Notes: generated by a model not told the origin, from the letters alone. Positions 1-8,790 are shown, counted from the stretch's first letter. The stretch: DNA of 40,904 nt from an uncultured Synechococcus sp. (GCA_937911865.1 CALDSK010000107.1:1-40904), one strand, 5' to 3'. Program-made: numbers and translations.

Positions 1-356
1 TCAGTCATCTCAGACTCTTCGACAACGGTCTCGTCAGTTAGCTCAGTGTCTTCGACGACGGTCTCATCAGTTAGCTCAGTGTCTTCGACAACATCCATTT
101 CCATGGATTCGTCGGCAGCAACTGGCTCAACCTCTAACGCTTCAGCATCTGCTGTGGGAAGTGTTTCCACAGAACCAGGTGCAGGCGCTTCAACGGCGTC
201 GAGCGTTTCAACGGCTTCAGTAGCTTCAACTTCGGTGCTAGTTTCACTAGACTCAGGCATTGCGCTTCCGGGAAGTGCAATAAAGGCACCCGCACTGCTG
301 GCGACAAGGCCAATCATGAAATTCTTGAGAAAGCGGGGGCTGTTGTTAGCTTGCAT
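1..356 (-). CDS. Secreted acidic repeat protein, C-terminus cut off by window edge
   Basis: Unrecognised protein, read leftwards from an ATG at 354-356 with an AGAGGA-type ribosome site just upstream. About 118 residues are visible before the edge. Residues 1-32 look like a Sec signal peptide: a basic start (SPRFLKN), a hydrophobic stretch (FMIGLVASSAGAFIALPG), then SA as a likely cleavage site. What follows is Glu/Thr/Val/Ala-rich and strongly acidic, ending in an 11-residue repeat (VVEDTELTDET-like) encoded by 33-bp units at about 17-94. A reading frame on the opposite strand (46-450) is Ser/Thr-rich only because it is the complement of these repeats. The role is unknown; a secreted or cell-envelope protein with a flexible acidic stalk is the most that can be inferred. 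Confidence 0.6.
   Translation of the reverse strand, partial: MQANNSPRFLKNFMIGLVASSAGAFIALPGSAMPESSETSTEVEATEAVETLDAVEAPAPGSVETLPTADAEALEVEPVAADESMEMDVVEDTELTDETVVEDTELTDETVVEESEMT
17..94. repeat. 33-bp tandem repeat encoding an 11-residue acidic unit
   Basis: The word CTTCGAC starts at 17, 50 and 83, giving a period of 33 bp with one or two substitutions between copies. On the minus strand it encodes units of the type V-V-E-D-T-E-L-T-D-E-T. The array may continue beyond the left edge. Confidence 0.8.
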
Positions 357-867
357 AGATCCTCTATATGTCTTTGATGGTCTTTTTTGTGGTGAGATGC
401 GGGTGAGGGATAGGCTCGTCTTGCAACGCGTAGGATGCAAGGCTGGCTAGGTGGTAAGAGAAGGCCCTTGTGGCATTGCGCCTCACCGCAATGCGCTTCG
501 ATTGTTTGACCTACCCTGCGGCAAATACTCTGATTGCCTGCTTACTTGCCTATTGAGAAGCCGATAGCCGCTGAACGCATCTGCTGGGCGCACATGTACG
601 ATGCAACAACACAGCTATGAGCTGCTTAACAACGTAAAGCGTTCACCAAACTTCATTAAGCTTTTACAAAGTGTATAGGAGAATCTACCCAATGGGGCGT
701 TTGCAAATTTACAAATGCCTGCTGTAATCAGATGCGTTACCGCAAATGCAAGCCGCTAAAGGTAATCAAATTTTCTCTCGGTAAAGGAAGGTTAAAACTT
801 GATTGTAAGGGAGATGTAGCTACCTGCGGTTTTCACTAAAATTAGCCCAATAAGAGGAAATGTCCTA
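357..867. other. Intergenic region with one perfect hairpin
   Basis: These 511 bases separate the leftward secreted-protein gene from the rightward GST gene, so promoters for both should lie here. I see no coding frame I can support. The only clear structure is a perfect 8-bp inverted repeat, GCATTGCG (473-480) and CGCAATGC (487-494), with a 6-base loop and no T-run. The GST gene has an AGAGGAAAT ribosome site at about 854-862. Confidence 0.5.
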
Positions 868-1665
868 ATGTTAGAGCTGCACCAATTTGAGGCATCTCAT
901 TACTCTGAAAAGGTACGGCTGGTACTGGATTACAAGCAATTGCCCTATAAGACTATTGAAGTTTCCCCGGGCATTGGCCAGATAGACCTCTATAGAATGT
1001 CTGGGCAGCGCCAGGTGCCTGTACTCAAAGATGGCGATGAAGTGGTGCCAGATTCAACGGCGATCGCCCGGTACTTGGACGCCAAGTATCCCGACAGAGC
1101 TGTGATCCCAGCGGATGGTAAGCAGAAAGGGCTCTGTCTGATGATGGAGGCTTGGGCCGATGAATCAATCGGATTGAACGCTCGCAAAGTGATGATTGGC
1201 GCGTTTAATCAACATCCTAATTTCCGTACATCGCTGCTGCCTGTTTCTACGCCTGAGCTTGTAAAAACAGCTGTGGGTTCAGTGCCTGGTGATTTACTGA
1301 GCTTGTTGGGTACGGGCGTCGGATTTGGTGGCGATGCGGTGAAATCTGCTACGGATATCTTGCGTCAGGATTTAGAATCGCTGTGCTTAATTTTGAGCGC
1401 GCAGCCTTACCTTTGTGGTGAGACGCCTACGCTAGCTGACTTCGCGGTGGCTGGGCTTTCTATGTATATTAAGTTTCCGACGGCGCTGTATGTTGATCTA
1501 CCCGTGGGCATTGGTGGCAAAGGTGTGCCTGGACTTGCGGATGCGCCCGAATTTGAGACGTTTTGGACGTGGCGCGATCGCCTCTATCAAGACTTCCGTA
1601 AGCCTCGTACTGGTCCAACCGCTTCTGCACCTTCTACTGGGCCGGTATCTATTGGTATCGACTAG
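868..1665 (+). CDS. Glutathione S-transferase family protein
   Basis: A soluble 265-residue protein with the glutathione S-transferase layout. The N-terminal thioredoxin-like half has the candidate catalytic serine in HYSEKVR (Ser13), the cis-proline segment QVPVL near residue 50 and the gamma-glutamyl-binding DSTAIARYL segment near residue 68. A helical C-terminal half contains PTLADFAVAG, the N-capping motif typical of GST C-domains. The start at 868 is supported by a purine-rich ribosome site. It is longer than a typical 200-220 residue GST because of an insertion around residues 120-165 and a Pro/Ser-rich tail. The substrate cannot be told from sequence. Its stop is 43 bases before glcE, so co-transcription is possible. 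Confidence 0.85.
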   Translation: MLELHQFEASHYSEKVRLVLDYKQLPYKTIEVSPGIGQIDLYRMSGQRQVPVLKDGDEVVPDSTAIARYLDAKYPDRAVIPADGKQKGLCLMMEAWADESIGLNARKVMIGAFNQHPNFRTSLLPVSTPELVKTAVGSVPGDLLSLLGTGVGFGGDAVKSATDILRQDLESLCLILSAQPYLCGETPTLADFAVAGLSMYIKFPTALYVDLPVGIGGKGVPGLADAPEFETFWTWRDRLYQDFRKPRTGPTASAPSTGPVSIGID

Positions 1666-1708
1666 GCGCTAGGGTTAAACCATGACAGTATTCGTGGTTT
1701 GTTGACGT

Positions 1709-3073
1709 ATGAGTAAAGCGGTCGCCTCTCAACTATCTGATCTGCCTGATTTGCTGGCTGATGTGTTGGATGAGTCTGGTCTAGAAGGAAACAGCGTTGC
1801 CTGGGCTGACGTTTCGCCTGAGCAGCAGGAGAACGTTACAGCAGCGATCGCCTCAGACCAGCCACCAGCGGCGATCGCCTATCCTGGCTCAACGGCTGCA
1901 CTTTCTAAAGTTATGGCTATGGCCTGTCAGCAGGGATGGCGGGTGCTGGCGACGGGGCAATCTAGCAAGCTTAGCTGGGGAGGCTTAGCTGAGGAGATTG
2001 ATCTAGTCGTGAGTACCGCTAGGTTGAACCAAGTGGTGGAGCACGCGGTAGGTGACTTTACGGTGACCGTGCAGCCGGGGCTGATGTTTGGTGAACTGCG
2101 ATCGCAGCTAGCAGAACAGAACCAGTTTCTCGCGATTGATCCCGCCTTCTCTGAACAGGCCACTATCGGCGGCATTGTTGCCACCGCAGACGCGGGCTCT
2201 TTGCGGCAGCGCTACGGTGGCCTGCGCGACATGCTGATTGGTGTTCAGTTTGTTCGCTACGACGGTGAGGTAGCCAAAGCTGGTGGGCGCGTGGTGAAAA
2301 ACGTGGCAGGCTACGATCTGATGAAGCTAATGACTGGTGCTTACGGTAGCTTAGGAATTTTGAGCGAGCTGACTTTTCGTTTGTACCCTATTCAACAGGT
2401 GTCGCGCACGCTGGTGCTATCGGGTGGTGAAACGGCGCTAGAGCAGGCCGTAGCGGAAGTTCGTATGTCTGGGCTAACGCCAGTCGCGTTGGATTTAACG
2501 CTGGCTCGTCAATCTGCAGCCATGACGGACGGCGAGGCGCGTAAGCATATGAGCCTAGTCGCTCGCTTTCAGGGAATTGCTGATGGCGTGGAAGAGCAGA
2601 CGGCTCGGCTGAAGACCGTGGCGACTATGCATAGTATGCACGTCCAGCAGTTGGACGACGACGCTGATACCCAGTTTTGGCGCAAGGCGAGCGAGCTGAT
2701 TCGAGCGGATGGCGTGCTGTGCAAAGTAGGTATGCGGCCCAGTGCTTTGCCGCCACTGTTAGCTATGTTAGAAGATGACGCACTGCACAGCGAAGCGCAG
2801 GTCGTTTTGCATGGCAGCAGCGGGCTCGGCTGGGTGCAGTGGCCAGTCGGGATCGCTGAGCAGGCATCGTTTTTGGCGGCGCTCGAAAAGATGCGATCGC
2901 ACTGTCAGGACAACGGCGGCTTCCTGACGCTTTTGCAGGCACCCAAGTCTTTGAAGCGAAACATAGACGTTTGGGGCTACACCGGAAACGCGCTTAAAGT
3001 GATGGGCGATATTAAGCAAAAGTTTGATCCCAACCGGCTGCTAGCCCCAGGTAGATTTGTCGGTGGCCTGTAG
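1709..3073 (+). CDS. glcE: Glycolate dehydrogenase FAD-binding subunit GlcE
   Basis: A 454-residue FAD-binding oxidoreductase of the GlcD/GlcE (FAD_binding_4) family. In cyanobacteria GlcE works with GlcD and GlcF to oxidise glycolate to glyoxylate in photorespiration. The FAD domain begins near residue 55 (YPGSTAALSKV) and contains the PGLMFGELRSQL, ATIGGIVATADAGSLRQRYGGLRD and GGRVVKNVAGYDLMKL segments characteristic of GlcE. The C-terminus ends FDPNRLLAPGRF, the family's usual closing motif. It is longer than the E. coli protein, mostly from an N-terminal extension. glcD and glcF are not in this window, so GlcE is encoded apart from its partners here. The FAD-oxidase family is certain; the GlcE assignment is strong. 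Confidence 0.85.
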   Translation: MSKAVASQLSDLPDLLADVLDESGLEGNSVAWADVSPEQQENVTAAIASDQPPAAIAYPGSTAALSKVMAMACQQGWRVLATGQSSKLSWGGLAEEIDLVVSTARLNQVVEHAVGDFTVTVQPGLMFGELRSQLAEQNQFLAIDPAFSEQATIGGIVATADAGSLRQRYGGLRDMLIGVQFVRYDGEVAKAGGRVVKNVAGYDLMKLMTGAYGSLGILSELTFRLYPIQQVSRTLVLSGGETALEQAVAEVRMSGLTPVALDLTLARQSAAMTDGEARKHMSLVARFQGIADGVEEQTARLKTVATMHSMHVQQLDDDADTQFWRKASELIRADGVLCKVGMRPSALPPLLAMLEDDALHSEAQVVLHGSSGLGWVQWPVGIAEQASFLAALEKMRSHCQDNGGFLTLLQAPKSLKRNIDVWGYTGNALKVMGDIKQKFDPNRLLAPGRFVGGL

Positions 3074-3174
3074 AATTTCTGCCGGAAGGAGTACATCTAA
3101 GCGGTCGCTCCAACCGTTACTATCAGCAGTGTTCAACCCCTAAAGACATTTTATTTTGTCAGGAGATTTTATTC

Positions 3175-3369
3175 ATGGCGATGACGCTAAACGTACCTTC
3201 TATTAAGTGTGAAGGCTGCGGTGAAACAATCACTAAAGAGATTAAAACGCACGATGCCAACGCAACTGTGAATGTTGATGTAGATAAGAAAACGGTAGAA
3301 GTTGATTCCAGTATGTCTGAAGAATCGGTGAAGGAGGCCATTGCGGTGGCGGGTCACGAAGTGGCGTAA
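3175..3369 (+). CDS. Heavy-metal-associated (copper chaperone, Atx1/CopZ-like) protein
   Basis: A 64-residue single-domain HMA protein. The metal-binding loop is IKCEGCGETI, with Cys12 and Cys15 forming the CxxC pair that holds Cu(I) in Atx1-type chaperones. The rest follows the beta-alpha-beta-beta-alpha-beta pattern (NVDVDKKTVEVDS, then SEESVKEAIAVAGHEV). In cyanobacteria such chaperones hand copper to P-type ATPases that supply thylakoid plastocyanin and oxidases; no such ATPase is nearby. The start is set by an AGGAG site at about 3161-3165. A perfect 15-bp hairpin follows the stop. Confidence 0.88.
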   Translation: MAMTLNVPSIKCEGCGETITKEIKTHDANATVNVDVDKKTVEVDSSMSEESVKEAIAVAGHEVA

Positions 3370-3379
3370 ACGCCAACAG

Positions 3380-3418
3380 CGCTTTTATGACCGGTTTTTA
3401 CAGCCGGTCATAAAAGCG
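3380..3418 (+). terminator. Perfect 15-bp hairpin after the copper chaperone gene
   Basis: CGCTTTTATGACCGG (3380-3394) is followed after 9 bases by its exact reverse complement (3404-3418). It lies 11 bases past the chaperone stop codon. There is no T-run after the stem, so it may be a weak terminator, an mRNA-stabilising 3' structure, or both. Confidence 0.6.
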
Positions 3419-3448
3419 TGAGAATGTTCACAGAGCAGCGGTTTTGAT

Positions 3449-4342
3449 ATGTCTCTACAGCAGTGGCTTTTGCTCTGTGTGCCTGCATTCTTTTGGGGCA
3501 GTGCTTTTATCTTTATGGAAATTGCGCTGCCGACCTTTTCGCCGCTAATGATTGTGGCTGGGCGAATGGGAATTGCTGCAATTGTGCTTAATTTGATTGT
3601 TCAGTTTCAGGGCAAACAGCTGCCTAAAAGCGCGACTGTCTGGGCGGAATGTGCGGCACTTAGCACCGTGAACAATCTGCTTCCGTTCGGTTTGGTCGTT
3701 TGGGGTCAGCAGCATATTGATGCTAGCTTGGCCTCTATTTTAATTGCCTCAGCCCCTGTCTTCACCTTAGTGATTGCTAGTGCGGTTGGTAAGGAAAGAC
3801 TTACCCTGCTGCGCGGTCTGGGCGTTTTGCTGAGCTTTAGCGGTGTGGTGGTGTTGATTGACTTTCAGGTGCTACGTGACCTAGACCCTAGGGGGCTAGG
3901 TGAGCTAGCCATGTTAGGTGCTGCTCTGTGCTACTCGCTGTCGGGCTTTTGGGGACAGCGGTTTCGGGCCATACCCGCAGAAATTGTGTCCACGATGACG
4001 ATTACGATGGGTTCGCTGATAGCCATTCCGCTAATGCTGTGGGTTGAGACGCCGTCACGTGCCGACTTTGAAGGGGCATGGTCATGGCCGGCAGGGTTAT
4101 CGGTGGTCGCTTTGGGTGTGTTTTCGACGGCGCTCGCCTACGTTGTGTACTTTAAGCTGCTGGCCGAGATTGGCGTTGTCAACACGTCGCTAGTGTCATT
4201 TTTAGTGCCGCTCAGCGCGCTGATTATGAGCTTAACCTTTCTCAACGAGCGGCTGAGCGGCGAGACTATTGTGGGCATGAGCTTAATTTTGGTAGGTTTG
4301 GGCGTTCTAGATGGGCGATTTCTAAAGAAAAGGTTTAATTAG
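3449..4342 (+). CDS. EamA-family (DMT superfamily) permease
   Basis: A 297-residue inner-membrane protein with about ten hydrophobic helices arranged as two EamA repeats. The first repeat starts with PAFFWGSAFIFMEIALPTFSPLMI and the second with LGAALCYSLSGFWGQRF. The FLVPLSALIMSLTFLNERLSG segment near the C-terminus is typical of the drug/metabolite exporters of this superfamily. The substrate is unknown; many relatives export amino acids or other metabolites. The gene starts 79 bases after the copper chaperone and is separated from it by the hairpin. A second, unrelated-looking EamA gene lies at 6093. Confidence 0.85.
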   Translation: MSLQQWLLLCVPAFFWGSAFIFMEIALPTFSPLMIVAGRMGIAAIVLNLIVQFQGKQLPKSATVWAECAALSTVNNLLPFGLVVWGQQHIDASLASILIASAPVFTLVIASAVGKERLTLLRGLGVLLSFSGVVVLIDFQVLRDLDPRGLGELAMLGAALCYSLSGFWGQRFRAIPAEIVSTMTITMGSLIAIPLMLWVETPSRADFEGAWSWPAGLSVVALGVFSTALAYVVYFKLLAEIGVVNTSLVSFLVPLSALIMSLTFLNERLSGETIVGMSLILVGLGVLDGRFLKKRFN

Positions 4343-4430
4343 CAAGATTTCGATTAAGTAGACGTTGCCACGTGCCGCAGCCCGGGCAAGGCTATGCTTG
4401 ATTCGGTGTTGATCAGGAGCACTAACTTTT

Positions 4431-4652
4431 ATGAGCCAGACCATTACCGTGAAATGTCCGCAGTGTCAGCAAGTTTATATCAACTGGCATGTGCCTGCTG
4501 TCGGTAAGCAGACTAAGAAGCAGGGACAAAACGGGCAGAGCTTGGATACCTACAGGCCCAGCACGAGCTGTTCTCAATGCGGATATCGCTCTATGTTGGA
4601 TGAGCTAGTTGAGCAGGACGGTGTTTTTCAGCAGGTTTCAGAAACAAGGTAA
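4431..4652 (+). CDS. Small zinc-ribbon-like protein
   Basis: An unrecognised 73-residue soluble protein. Two cysteine pairs, CPQC (Cys9/Cys12) and CSQC (Cys47/Cys50), make a four-cysteine zinc-ribbon pattern. The second pair is followed by Gly-Tyr, common in zinc knuckles. The stretch between them is basic and Gln-rich (KQTKKQGQNGQ). An AGGAG motif lies about 13 bases before the ATG. It is 6 bases upstream of the cation transporter gene, so the two are very probably co-transcribed. That pairing suggests, but does not show, a link with zinc handling. Confidence 0.65.
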   Translation: MSQTITVKCPQCQQVYINWHVPAVGKQTKKQGQNGQSLDTYRPSTSCSQCGYRSMLDELVEQDGVFQQVSETR

Positions 4653-4658
4653 ATAGGT

Positions 4659-5573
4659 ATGTCGACAGGCTCTTCTAAAACTTCAATTTACGCGGCGATG
4701 GCCGCAAATGTCGCCATTGGCATTGCTAAGTTTGTGGGCGCGTACATTAGCGGCAGCTCGGCCATGCTGTCAGAAGGGATTCACTCGGTAGTCGACTCAG
4801 TGAATGAAGTGCTGCTGTTGTACGGATTAAAGCAAAGCGAAGCCGAGCCGAGTGAAGACTATCCGCTAGGCCGGGCTCAGGAGCTGTACTTTTGGTCGCT
4901 GATGGTAGCGGTGTTAATCTTCGCGCTGGGTGGCGGTATTTCTATCTTTCAAGGGGTGCGCAGCCTACAGTTTCCAGAGGCCGCCAGCGATCCGCTGGTG
5001 AGCTATGGCGTACTGATTGCAGCGGCGGTGTTTGAAGGTGCGGCGCTGACCGTTTCGATCCGAGAATTTAACAAGCAGCAGACCGATCCAGACATAGGGC
5101 TGTGGAAAGCAATTGGAAAGAGCAAAGATCCGAGCGCTTTTATCGTGATTGTGGAAGATACGGCCGCTCTAATGGGCTTGGTGATCGCGTTTGGAGGCGT
5201 ATGGCTAAGCGAGCATACGGGTAATCCGTTTTATGATGCGATCGCCTCTATTTCTATCGGTCTACTATTAACCGTCGTTTCTATTGCGCTAGTAGCCAAA
5301 ACCAAAGGTCTGCTGGTAGGGCAAAGCGCTTCGCCAGAAACCCGTGAGAGTATCAACAATCTGGTGCTCTCTGATGAAGCCGTTTCAGATTCTGACTCGC
5401 CGATTACGCTACATCTGGGTCCACAGGATGTCATGCTGGCATTGAACATTGAATTTAAAGATGAGCTGTCTGCCGATCAGATAGAAGCGGCTGTGAGACG
5501 AATCGAGAAAAACATTCGCTCGTCTCATGACGACGTGAAGCGCATATTTATTGAGGCGGCTTCTGTTGATTAG
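4659..5573 (+). CDS. Cation diffusion facilitator family transporter (ZnT9-like subgroup)
   Basis: A 304-residue membrane protein of the cation diffusion facilitator family, which exports divalent metals such as zinc by proton exchange. About six hydrophobic segments precede a cytoplasmic C-terminal domain (from about residue 220) with the ferredoxin-like fold seen in CDF dimers. Helix 2 carries the HxxxD metal site (His42, Asp46 in EGIHSVVDSVNE). The usual second HxxxD in helix 5 is absent; instead the sequence is VIVEDTAALMG (Glu166, Asp167), as I recall for the ZnT9/SLC30A9 branch. Metal specificity is therefore uncertain. It follows the zinc-ribbon gene with a 6-base gap. Confidence 0.85.
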   Translation: MSTGSSKTSIYAAMAANVAIGIAKFVGAYISGSSAMLSEGIHSVVDSVNEVLLLYGLKQSEAEPSEDYPLGRAQELYFWSLMVAVLIFALGGGISIFQGVRSLQFPEAASDPLVSYGVLIAAAVFEGAALTVSIREFNKQQTDPDIGLWKAIGKSKDPSAFIVIVEDTAALMGLVIAFGGVWLSEHTGNPFYDAIASISIGLLLTVVSIALVAKTKGLLVGQSASPETRESINNLVLSDEAVSDSDSPITLHLGPQDVMLALNIEFKDELSADQIEAAVRRIEKNIRSSHDDVKRIFIEAASVD

Positions 5574-5576
5574 TGC

Positions 5577-5999
5577 CTAGGGCTGGATCAAAAACCAGGT
5601 TTCAACGCCGTCAGCTGGGGGGTCGGCTAAAGTATTTGTTCCTAAATACACCTCAAAGGGACTGCTTGATTCGGGGTATCCAGGTGCTTTGAGTTTCGCT
5701 TTAAATGTTCCGTTAACTTTATAGACTTCGTTGATTTCCGGACGAGAGAGCTGCTCTGAGTCTGTAACTTTGGTTCGGCTGCTGACGCTAATATCTTCTA
5801 TTTCAAAGCTGGGCTCTAGATTTGCAACGGGGTTAGCATGACTTGAGCGTTCTAAAGTCTGAGCAATAGACTGCTGCTTGTGCATAAGCTGCTGTGTAAT
5901 CGCCAGTTCGACAGCTTCTGGAGGTGGATTCTGGCTCAGTACTCCACAGCTGACGAGCAGCAGCAACAGTGCTATACACATTAGTTTTGCTATTTTCAT
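5577..5999 (-). CDS. Hypothetical lipoprotein
   Basis: An unrecognised protein with a lipoprotein signal: Met-Lys-Ile-Ala-Lys, a hydrophobic run (LMCIALLLLLVSC) and a lipobox ending in Cys about 18 residues in, followed by a short Pro-rich spacer. The mature part (about 120 residues) alternates charged helices with beta-like strands (VYKVNGTFKAKL, SPFEVYLGT) and ends WFLIQP. I chose the start that puts the basic residues right before the hydrophobic run; an ATG 12 codons upstream (6035) is also possible, and neither has a strong ribosome site. It is convergent with the cation transporter, with 3 bases between the stop codons. Confidence 0.6.
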   Translation of the reverse strand: MKIAKLMCIALLLLLVSCGVLSQNPPPEAVELAITQQLMHKQQSIAQTLERSSHANPVANLEPSFEIEDISVSSRTKVTDSEQLSRPEINEVYKVNGTFKAKLKAPGYPESSSPFEVYLGTNTLADPPADGVETWFLIQP

Positions 6000-6092
6000 G
6001 GCCGTCTCGTCCGCTTGTCTCTGCTGATGCTTCATTGTCTATGATCCGCTTCAACAGTCTATCAGCAGCTATTTTTTCTATATTCAAAAACT

Positions 6093-7106
6093 ATGACCTT
6101 AGAGCCTTTTAATGCAGATCCTTTGAATGTAGAGGCTTCGTCTGCTTCGACAGCTGCTTTGTGGCTAGGCGCAGGTCTAATCACGGCAGGATTTTTAGCC
6201 AATACGCTTCAAGGTGCGCTGGGCAAGATTGCGCTGGAAGTGATCGCCCCAGGACAGTTTTTGTGGCTACTACTGCTGATTGCGCTAGCGGTCGTCATAC
6301 CTGTTGCCTGGTGGCAGCGCAGACGGGAAATATCAGGACAGGAAATATCAGGACAGGAAATATCAGAACCAGAGATATCCGGAGAGACGAAATTAGCCGG
6401 CTGGAATAAGCAGGTGCTACCGTTTTATTTTTTACGCGCTGTTTTTGGCCTGTGCGGATTTTATCTGTTTGTTTGGGCCGCTGGCCTGGGCTCGCTGGTA
6501 GATGCTACTGTGCTGCTTAACACGACGCCTGTGTTTATTCCTGTTATTGGCGTGGTTGCACTGAATAAAGAGATTTCGCTCAAGCTGTGGGGCGCTATTT
6601 CACTGGGCTTTTTAGGGCTATTGCTAGTGGTGCAGCCCAACGCAGGTCTGCTACGTAACCCGGCTAATTTACTGGGCTTGGGTGCGGGGCTATCAGCGGC
6701 TATTGAGTTTTTGACGGTGCGATCGCTCAGCAAAACCCAGACGCCGTTGGCCCAAACGTTCTACTACTTACTCATTGGCACGCTGCTAATGTCACCTATT
6801 GCCCTGTGGCAGTGGCAGTCGCTAACGCTGGATACGCTAGAGATTGCAGCAGCGGCAGCGGGCTTGTTTCTAACTTTTCAGCTGCTGCTAGTCAAGGCCT
6901 ACAGCCTGGCTGAACCCCATCAGATAGGCATTTTTCAATATAGCAGCGTAATTTTTGCGGCGATTATTGGCTGGCTGTTTTTCGATGAGATACCGAATGC
7001 GATCGCGCTGACCGGTATGGTGCTGATTGTCGTAGGCGGTGCCCTTTCTATTTATTGGGAGCAAGACCTGGACCCAAGCTCTGCAAACTCAGGGTCTGTG
7101 ACCTAA
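6093..7106 (+). CDS. EamA-family (DMT superfamily) transporter with repeat loop
   Basis: A 337-residue inner-membrane protein with about ten helices and the two-repeat EamA layout. Helix 1 is WLGAGLITAGFLANTLQGALGKIAL; the second repeat begins near GLGAGLSAAIEFLTVRSLSK. Between helices 2 and 3 (about residues 70-105) is a charged, probably cytoplasmic loop holding four copies of a five-residue repeat (EISGQ-type), which is unusual for the family. The substrate is unknown. It is transcribed away from the lipoprotein gene, sharing a short divergent promoter region (6000-6092). Confidence 0.83.
   Translation: MTLEPFNADPLNVEASSASTAALWLGAGLITAGFLANTLQGALGKIALEVIAPGQFLWLLLLIALAVVIPVAWWQRRREISGQEISGQEISEPEISGETKLAGWNKQVLPFYFLRAVFGLCGFYLFVWAAGLGSLVDATVLLNTTPVFIPVIGVVALNKEISLKLWGAISLGFLGLLLVVQPNAGLLRNPANLLGLGAGLSAAIEFLTVRSLSKTQTPLAQTFYYLLIGTLLMSPIALWQWQSLTLDTLEIAAAAAGLFLTFQLLLVKAYSLAEPHQIGIFQYSSVIFAAIIGWLFFDEIPNAIALTGMVLIVVGGALSIYWEQDLDPSSANSGSVT
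6327..6386 (+). repeat. 15-bp tandem repeat inside the EamA transporter gene
   Basis: Four consecutive 15-bp units of the type GAAATATCAGGACAG. The first two are identical and the last two diverged. In frame they encode EISGQ, EISGQ, EISEP, EISGE in a hydrophilic loop. Confidence 0.85.
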
Positions 7107-7181
7107 AGCTAAGGCATCGGACACTCGACTGCTTGAAAGCAGATCTATATCTAGCGATCGCAGAGAGCGCATACGATACGA

Positions 7182-8609
7182 CTAATCGTTTACGTCCTGA
7201 AAATTGGGGATTGTGATCGAGAACTCCGTCCCTTCCTCTAATCGTTTGCAGGTTAAGGTACCGTGGTGCTTCTCGGAGATAATTTCGTGACTGATGGACA
7301 TGCCTAGTCCGGTTCCTTTACCTACCGCTTTGGTTGTAAAGAATGGGTCGAATATTTTTTCTAGAAGAGAGTCTGGTACGCCCGGGCCATTGTCTTGAAT
7401 GAGTATGTTGACGTTTTCTTGATCTATGGATTTAGTTATGATCTTGAGCTCTGGAATCCAGTCGCTTTGACTGTCGTTTGGGCCGTCGTTTTGACAATGG
7501 CTCTCTGCTTTTTCTTCGAGGGCATCAATCGCGTTGCTCAAGATGTTCATAAATACCTGATTGAGCTGACCAGGGTAGCATTTTACTTTGGGCAGTTTGC
7601 CGTATTCTTTGACAATATTGATAGGAACAGCTGTGATCAAACTGTTGATACGACTATTCAAAATCAATAGCGTACTATCAATGCCTTCATGAATATTGAC
7701 ATCTTTAACTTCAGCTTCATCTAGTCTGGAGAAAATTCGCAGGCTTAAAACAATATCACGAATACGATCTGTTCCGACCTGCATGGAAGCTAGCAGCTTA
7801 GGTAAATCTTCTGCCAGAAAGCTAATGTCAATTTCTTCTCGTTTGTTCTGAATATGGCTGACAGGATTAGGGTAATACTGCTCGTACAGCTTGAAGAGGG
7901 TTAATAAATCTTCTGTATAGCCGCTGGCATGGTCAATGTTGCCATGAATGAAGTTGACAGGGTTGTTGATCTCATGCGCGATGCCTGCAACTAGCTGACC
8001 GAGCGCAGACAGCTTCTCTTGCTGTATGAGCTGTACTTGAGCCCGCTGGACCGTTCTGAGTGCGTCAGAAAGATCTTTTGTTCTTTCTGCTACTCGCTCT
8101 TCTAACTGATGGTTTAGGTTTTCTAAGGATTCGTTCGCCTGTCGGAGCTGCGCTTCAGCGTTTTGGCGCTGTTCAATTTCATCTTTAAGCTGATGGTTTT
8201 GCTGTTGTAGTGTGCGGGTTAGGGTACGCACCTGCAAATGTATGCGTACCCTAGCGACGACTTCTTCGTGCTGAAAAGGCTTGGTAATGTAGTCGATGGC
8301 TCCTATAGAAAGTCCCTGCACCTTGTTTTGAGCATCGGATAGGGCTGTCATAAAAATGACGGGAATATCACAGGTGTCTGGGTTACTTTTCAGTTGCTGA
8401 CAGGTTTCGAACCCATCCATGCCTGGCATCATCACGTCTAGCAAAATGAGCTCAGGGGGATGATAGTTGATTTGCTCTAAGGCGCTCTCTCCGTCTATTG
8501 CCACAGCAACCTGAAAGCCTTCTTGAATCAAAGACTCCGATAAGACTTCTAGATTGGTTGGATTATCGTCAACAATCAAAATGCCTTGAGGCTCTTTTTC
8601 GAGGCGCAT
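7182..8609 (-). CDS. Response-regulator/histidine-kinase hybrid, soluble
   Basis: A 475-residue cytoplasmic signalling protein with no membrane segment. The receiver domain (about 8-125) has the acidic pair Asp14/Asp15, phospho-acceptor Asp58 in [14 protein letters not shown], Thr88 and Lys110. A coiled coil (about 130-195) leads into the kinase core: phospho-acceptor His212 in [12 protein letters not shown], the N box [10 protein letters not shown] (355-364), the G1 box DNGPG (406-410) and the G2 box GTGLGMS (432-438). All catalytic motifs are intact. This receiver-first layout is common in cyanobacteria; the signal is unknown. I start at the ATG at 8607-8609, directly before the receiver, because the longer frame to 8759 begins with a TTG inside a palindrome and adds a low-complexity lead. 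Confidence 0.85.
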   Translation of the reverse strand: MRLEKEPQGILIVDDNPTNLEVLSESLIQEGFQVAVAIDGESALEQINYHPPELILLDVMMPGMDGFETCQQLKSNPDTCDIPVIFMTALSDAQNKVQGLSIGAIDYITKPFQHEEVVARVRIHLQVRTLTRTLQQQNHQLKDEIEQRQNAEAQLRQANESLENLNHQLEERVAERTKDLSDALRTVQRAQVQLIQQEKLSALGQLVAGIAHEINNPVNFIHGNIDHASGYTEDLLTLFKLYEQYYPNPVSHIQNKREEIDISFLAEDLPKLLASMQVGTDRIRDIVLSLRIFSRLDEAEVKDVNIHEGIDSTLLILNSRINSLITAVPINIVKEYGKLPKVKCYPGQLNQVFMNILSNAIDALEEKAESHCQNDGPNDSQSDWIPELKIITKSIDQENVNILIQDNGPGVPDSLLEKIFDPFFTTKAVGKGTGLGMSISHEIISEKHHGTLTCKRLEEGTEFSITIPNFQDVND

Positions 8610-8754
8610 ATCACTTTTACCTTGCCGATAGATAGCGGTTTGCTGGAGTGGTTTGAGACTGGGCTTAGAATGTGAACTGATGATTCCGCTTGATAAGGTG
8701 TAGCTATCTGCTGTAGTTTTTTCCTTCTCGCAGAGTATGCACTCAGCAGATATA

Positions 8755-8784
8755 GCCAATGTCCTAATGCATTAAGACATTGGC
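8755..8784. repeat. 30-bp near-perfect palindrome upstream of the kinase gene
   Basis: GCCAATGTC (8755-8763) and GACATTGGC (8776-8784) are exact reverse complements, and the middle TAATGCATTA (8765-8774) is itself a perfect palindrome. One mismatched pair (8764/8775) separates them. It could fold into a cruciform or hairpin, or be an operator for the divergently read side. Confidence 0.7.
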
Positions 8785-8790
8785 GCAGAC

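Noticed and set aside
46..450. Ser/Thr-rich 134-codon frame on the plus strand
   Set aside because: It is the complement of a minus-strand gene with a signal peptide, an acidic repeat and a good ribosome site; the Ser/Thr content is a by-product of the GA-rich repeat.
8401..8420. String resembling a tRNA T-arm (GGTTTCGAACCC)
   Set aside because: It lies within the receiver domain coding sequence, and no acceptor stem or anticodon arm could be folded around it.
8610..8759. Longer N-terminus for the sensor kinase, starting at a TTG
   Set aside because: The TTG lies within a palindrome, the extra 50 residues show no domain features, and an ATG directly precedes the receiver domain.
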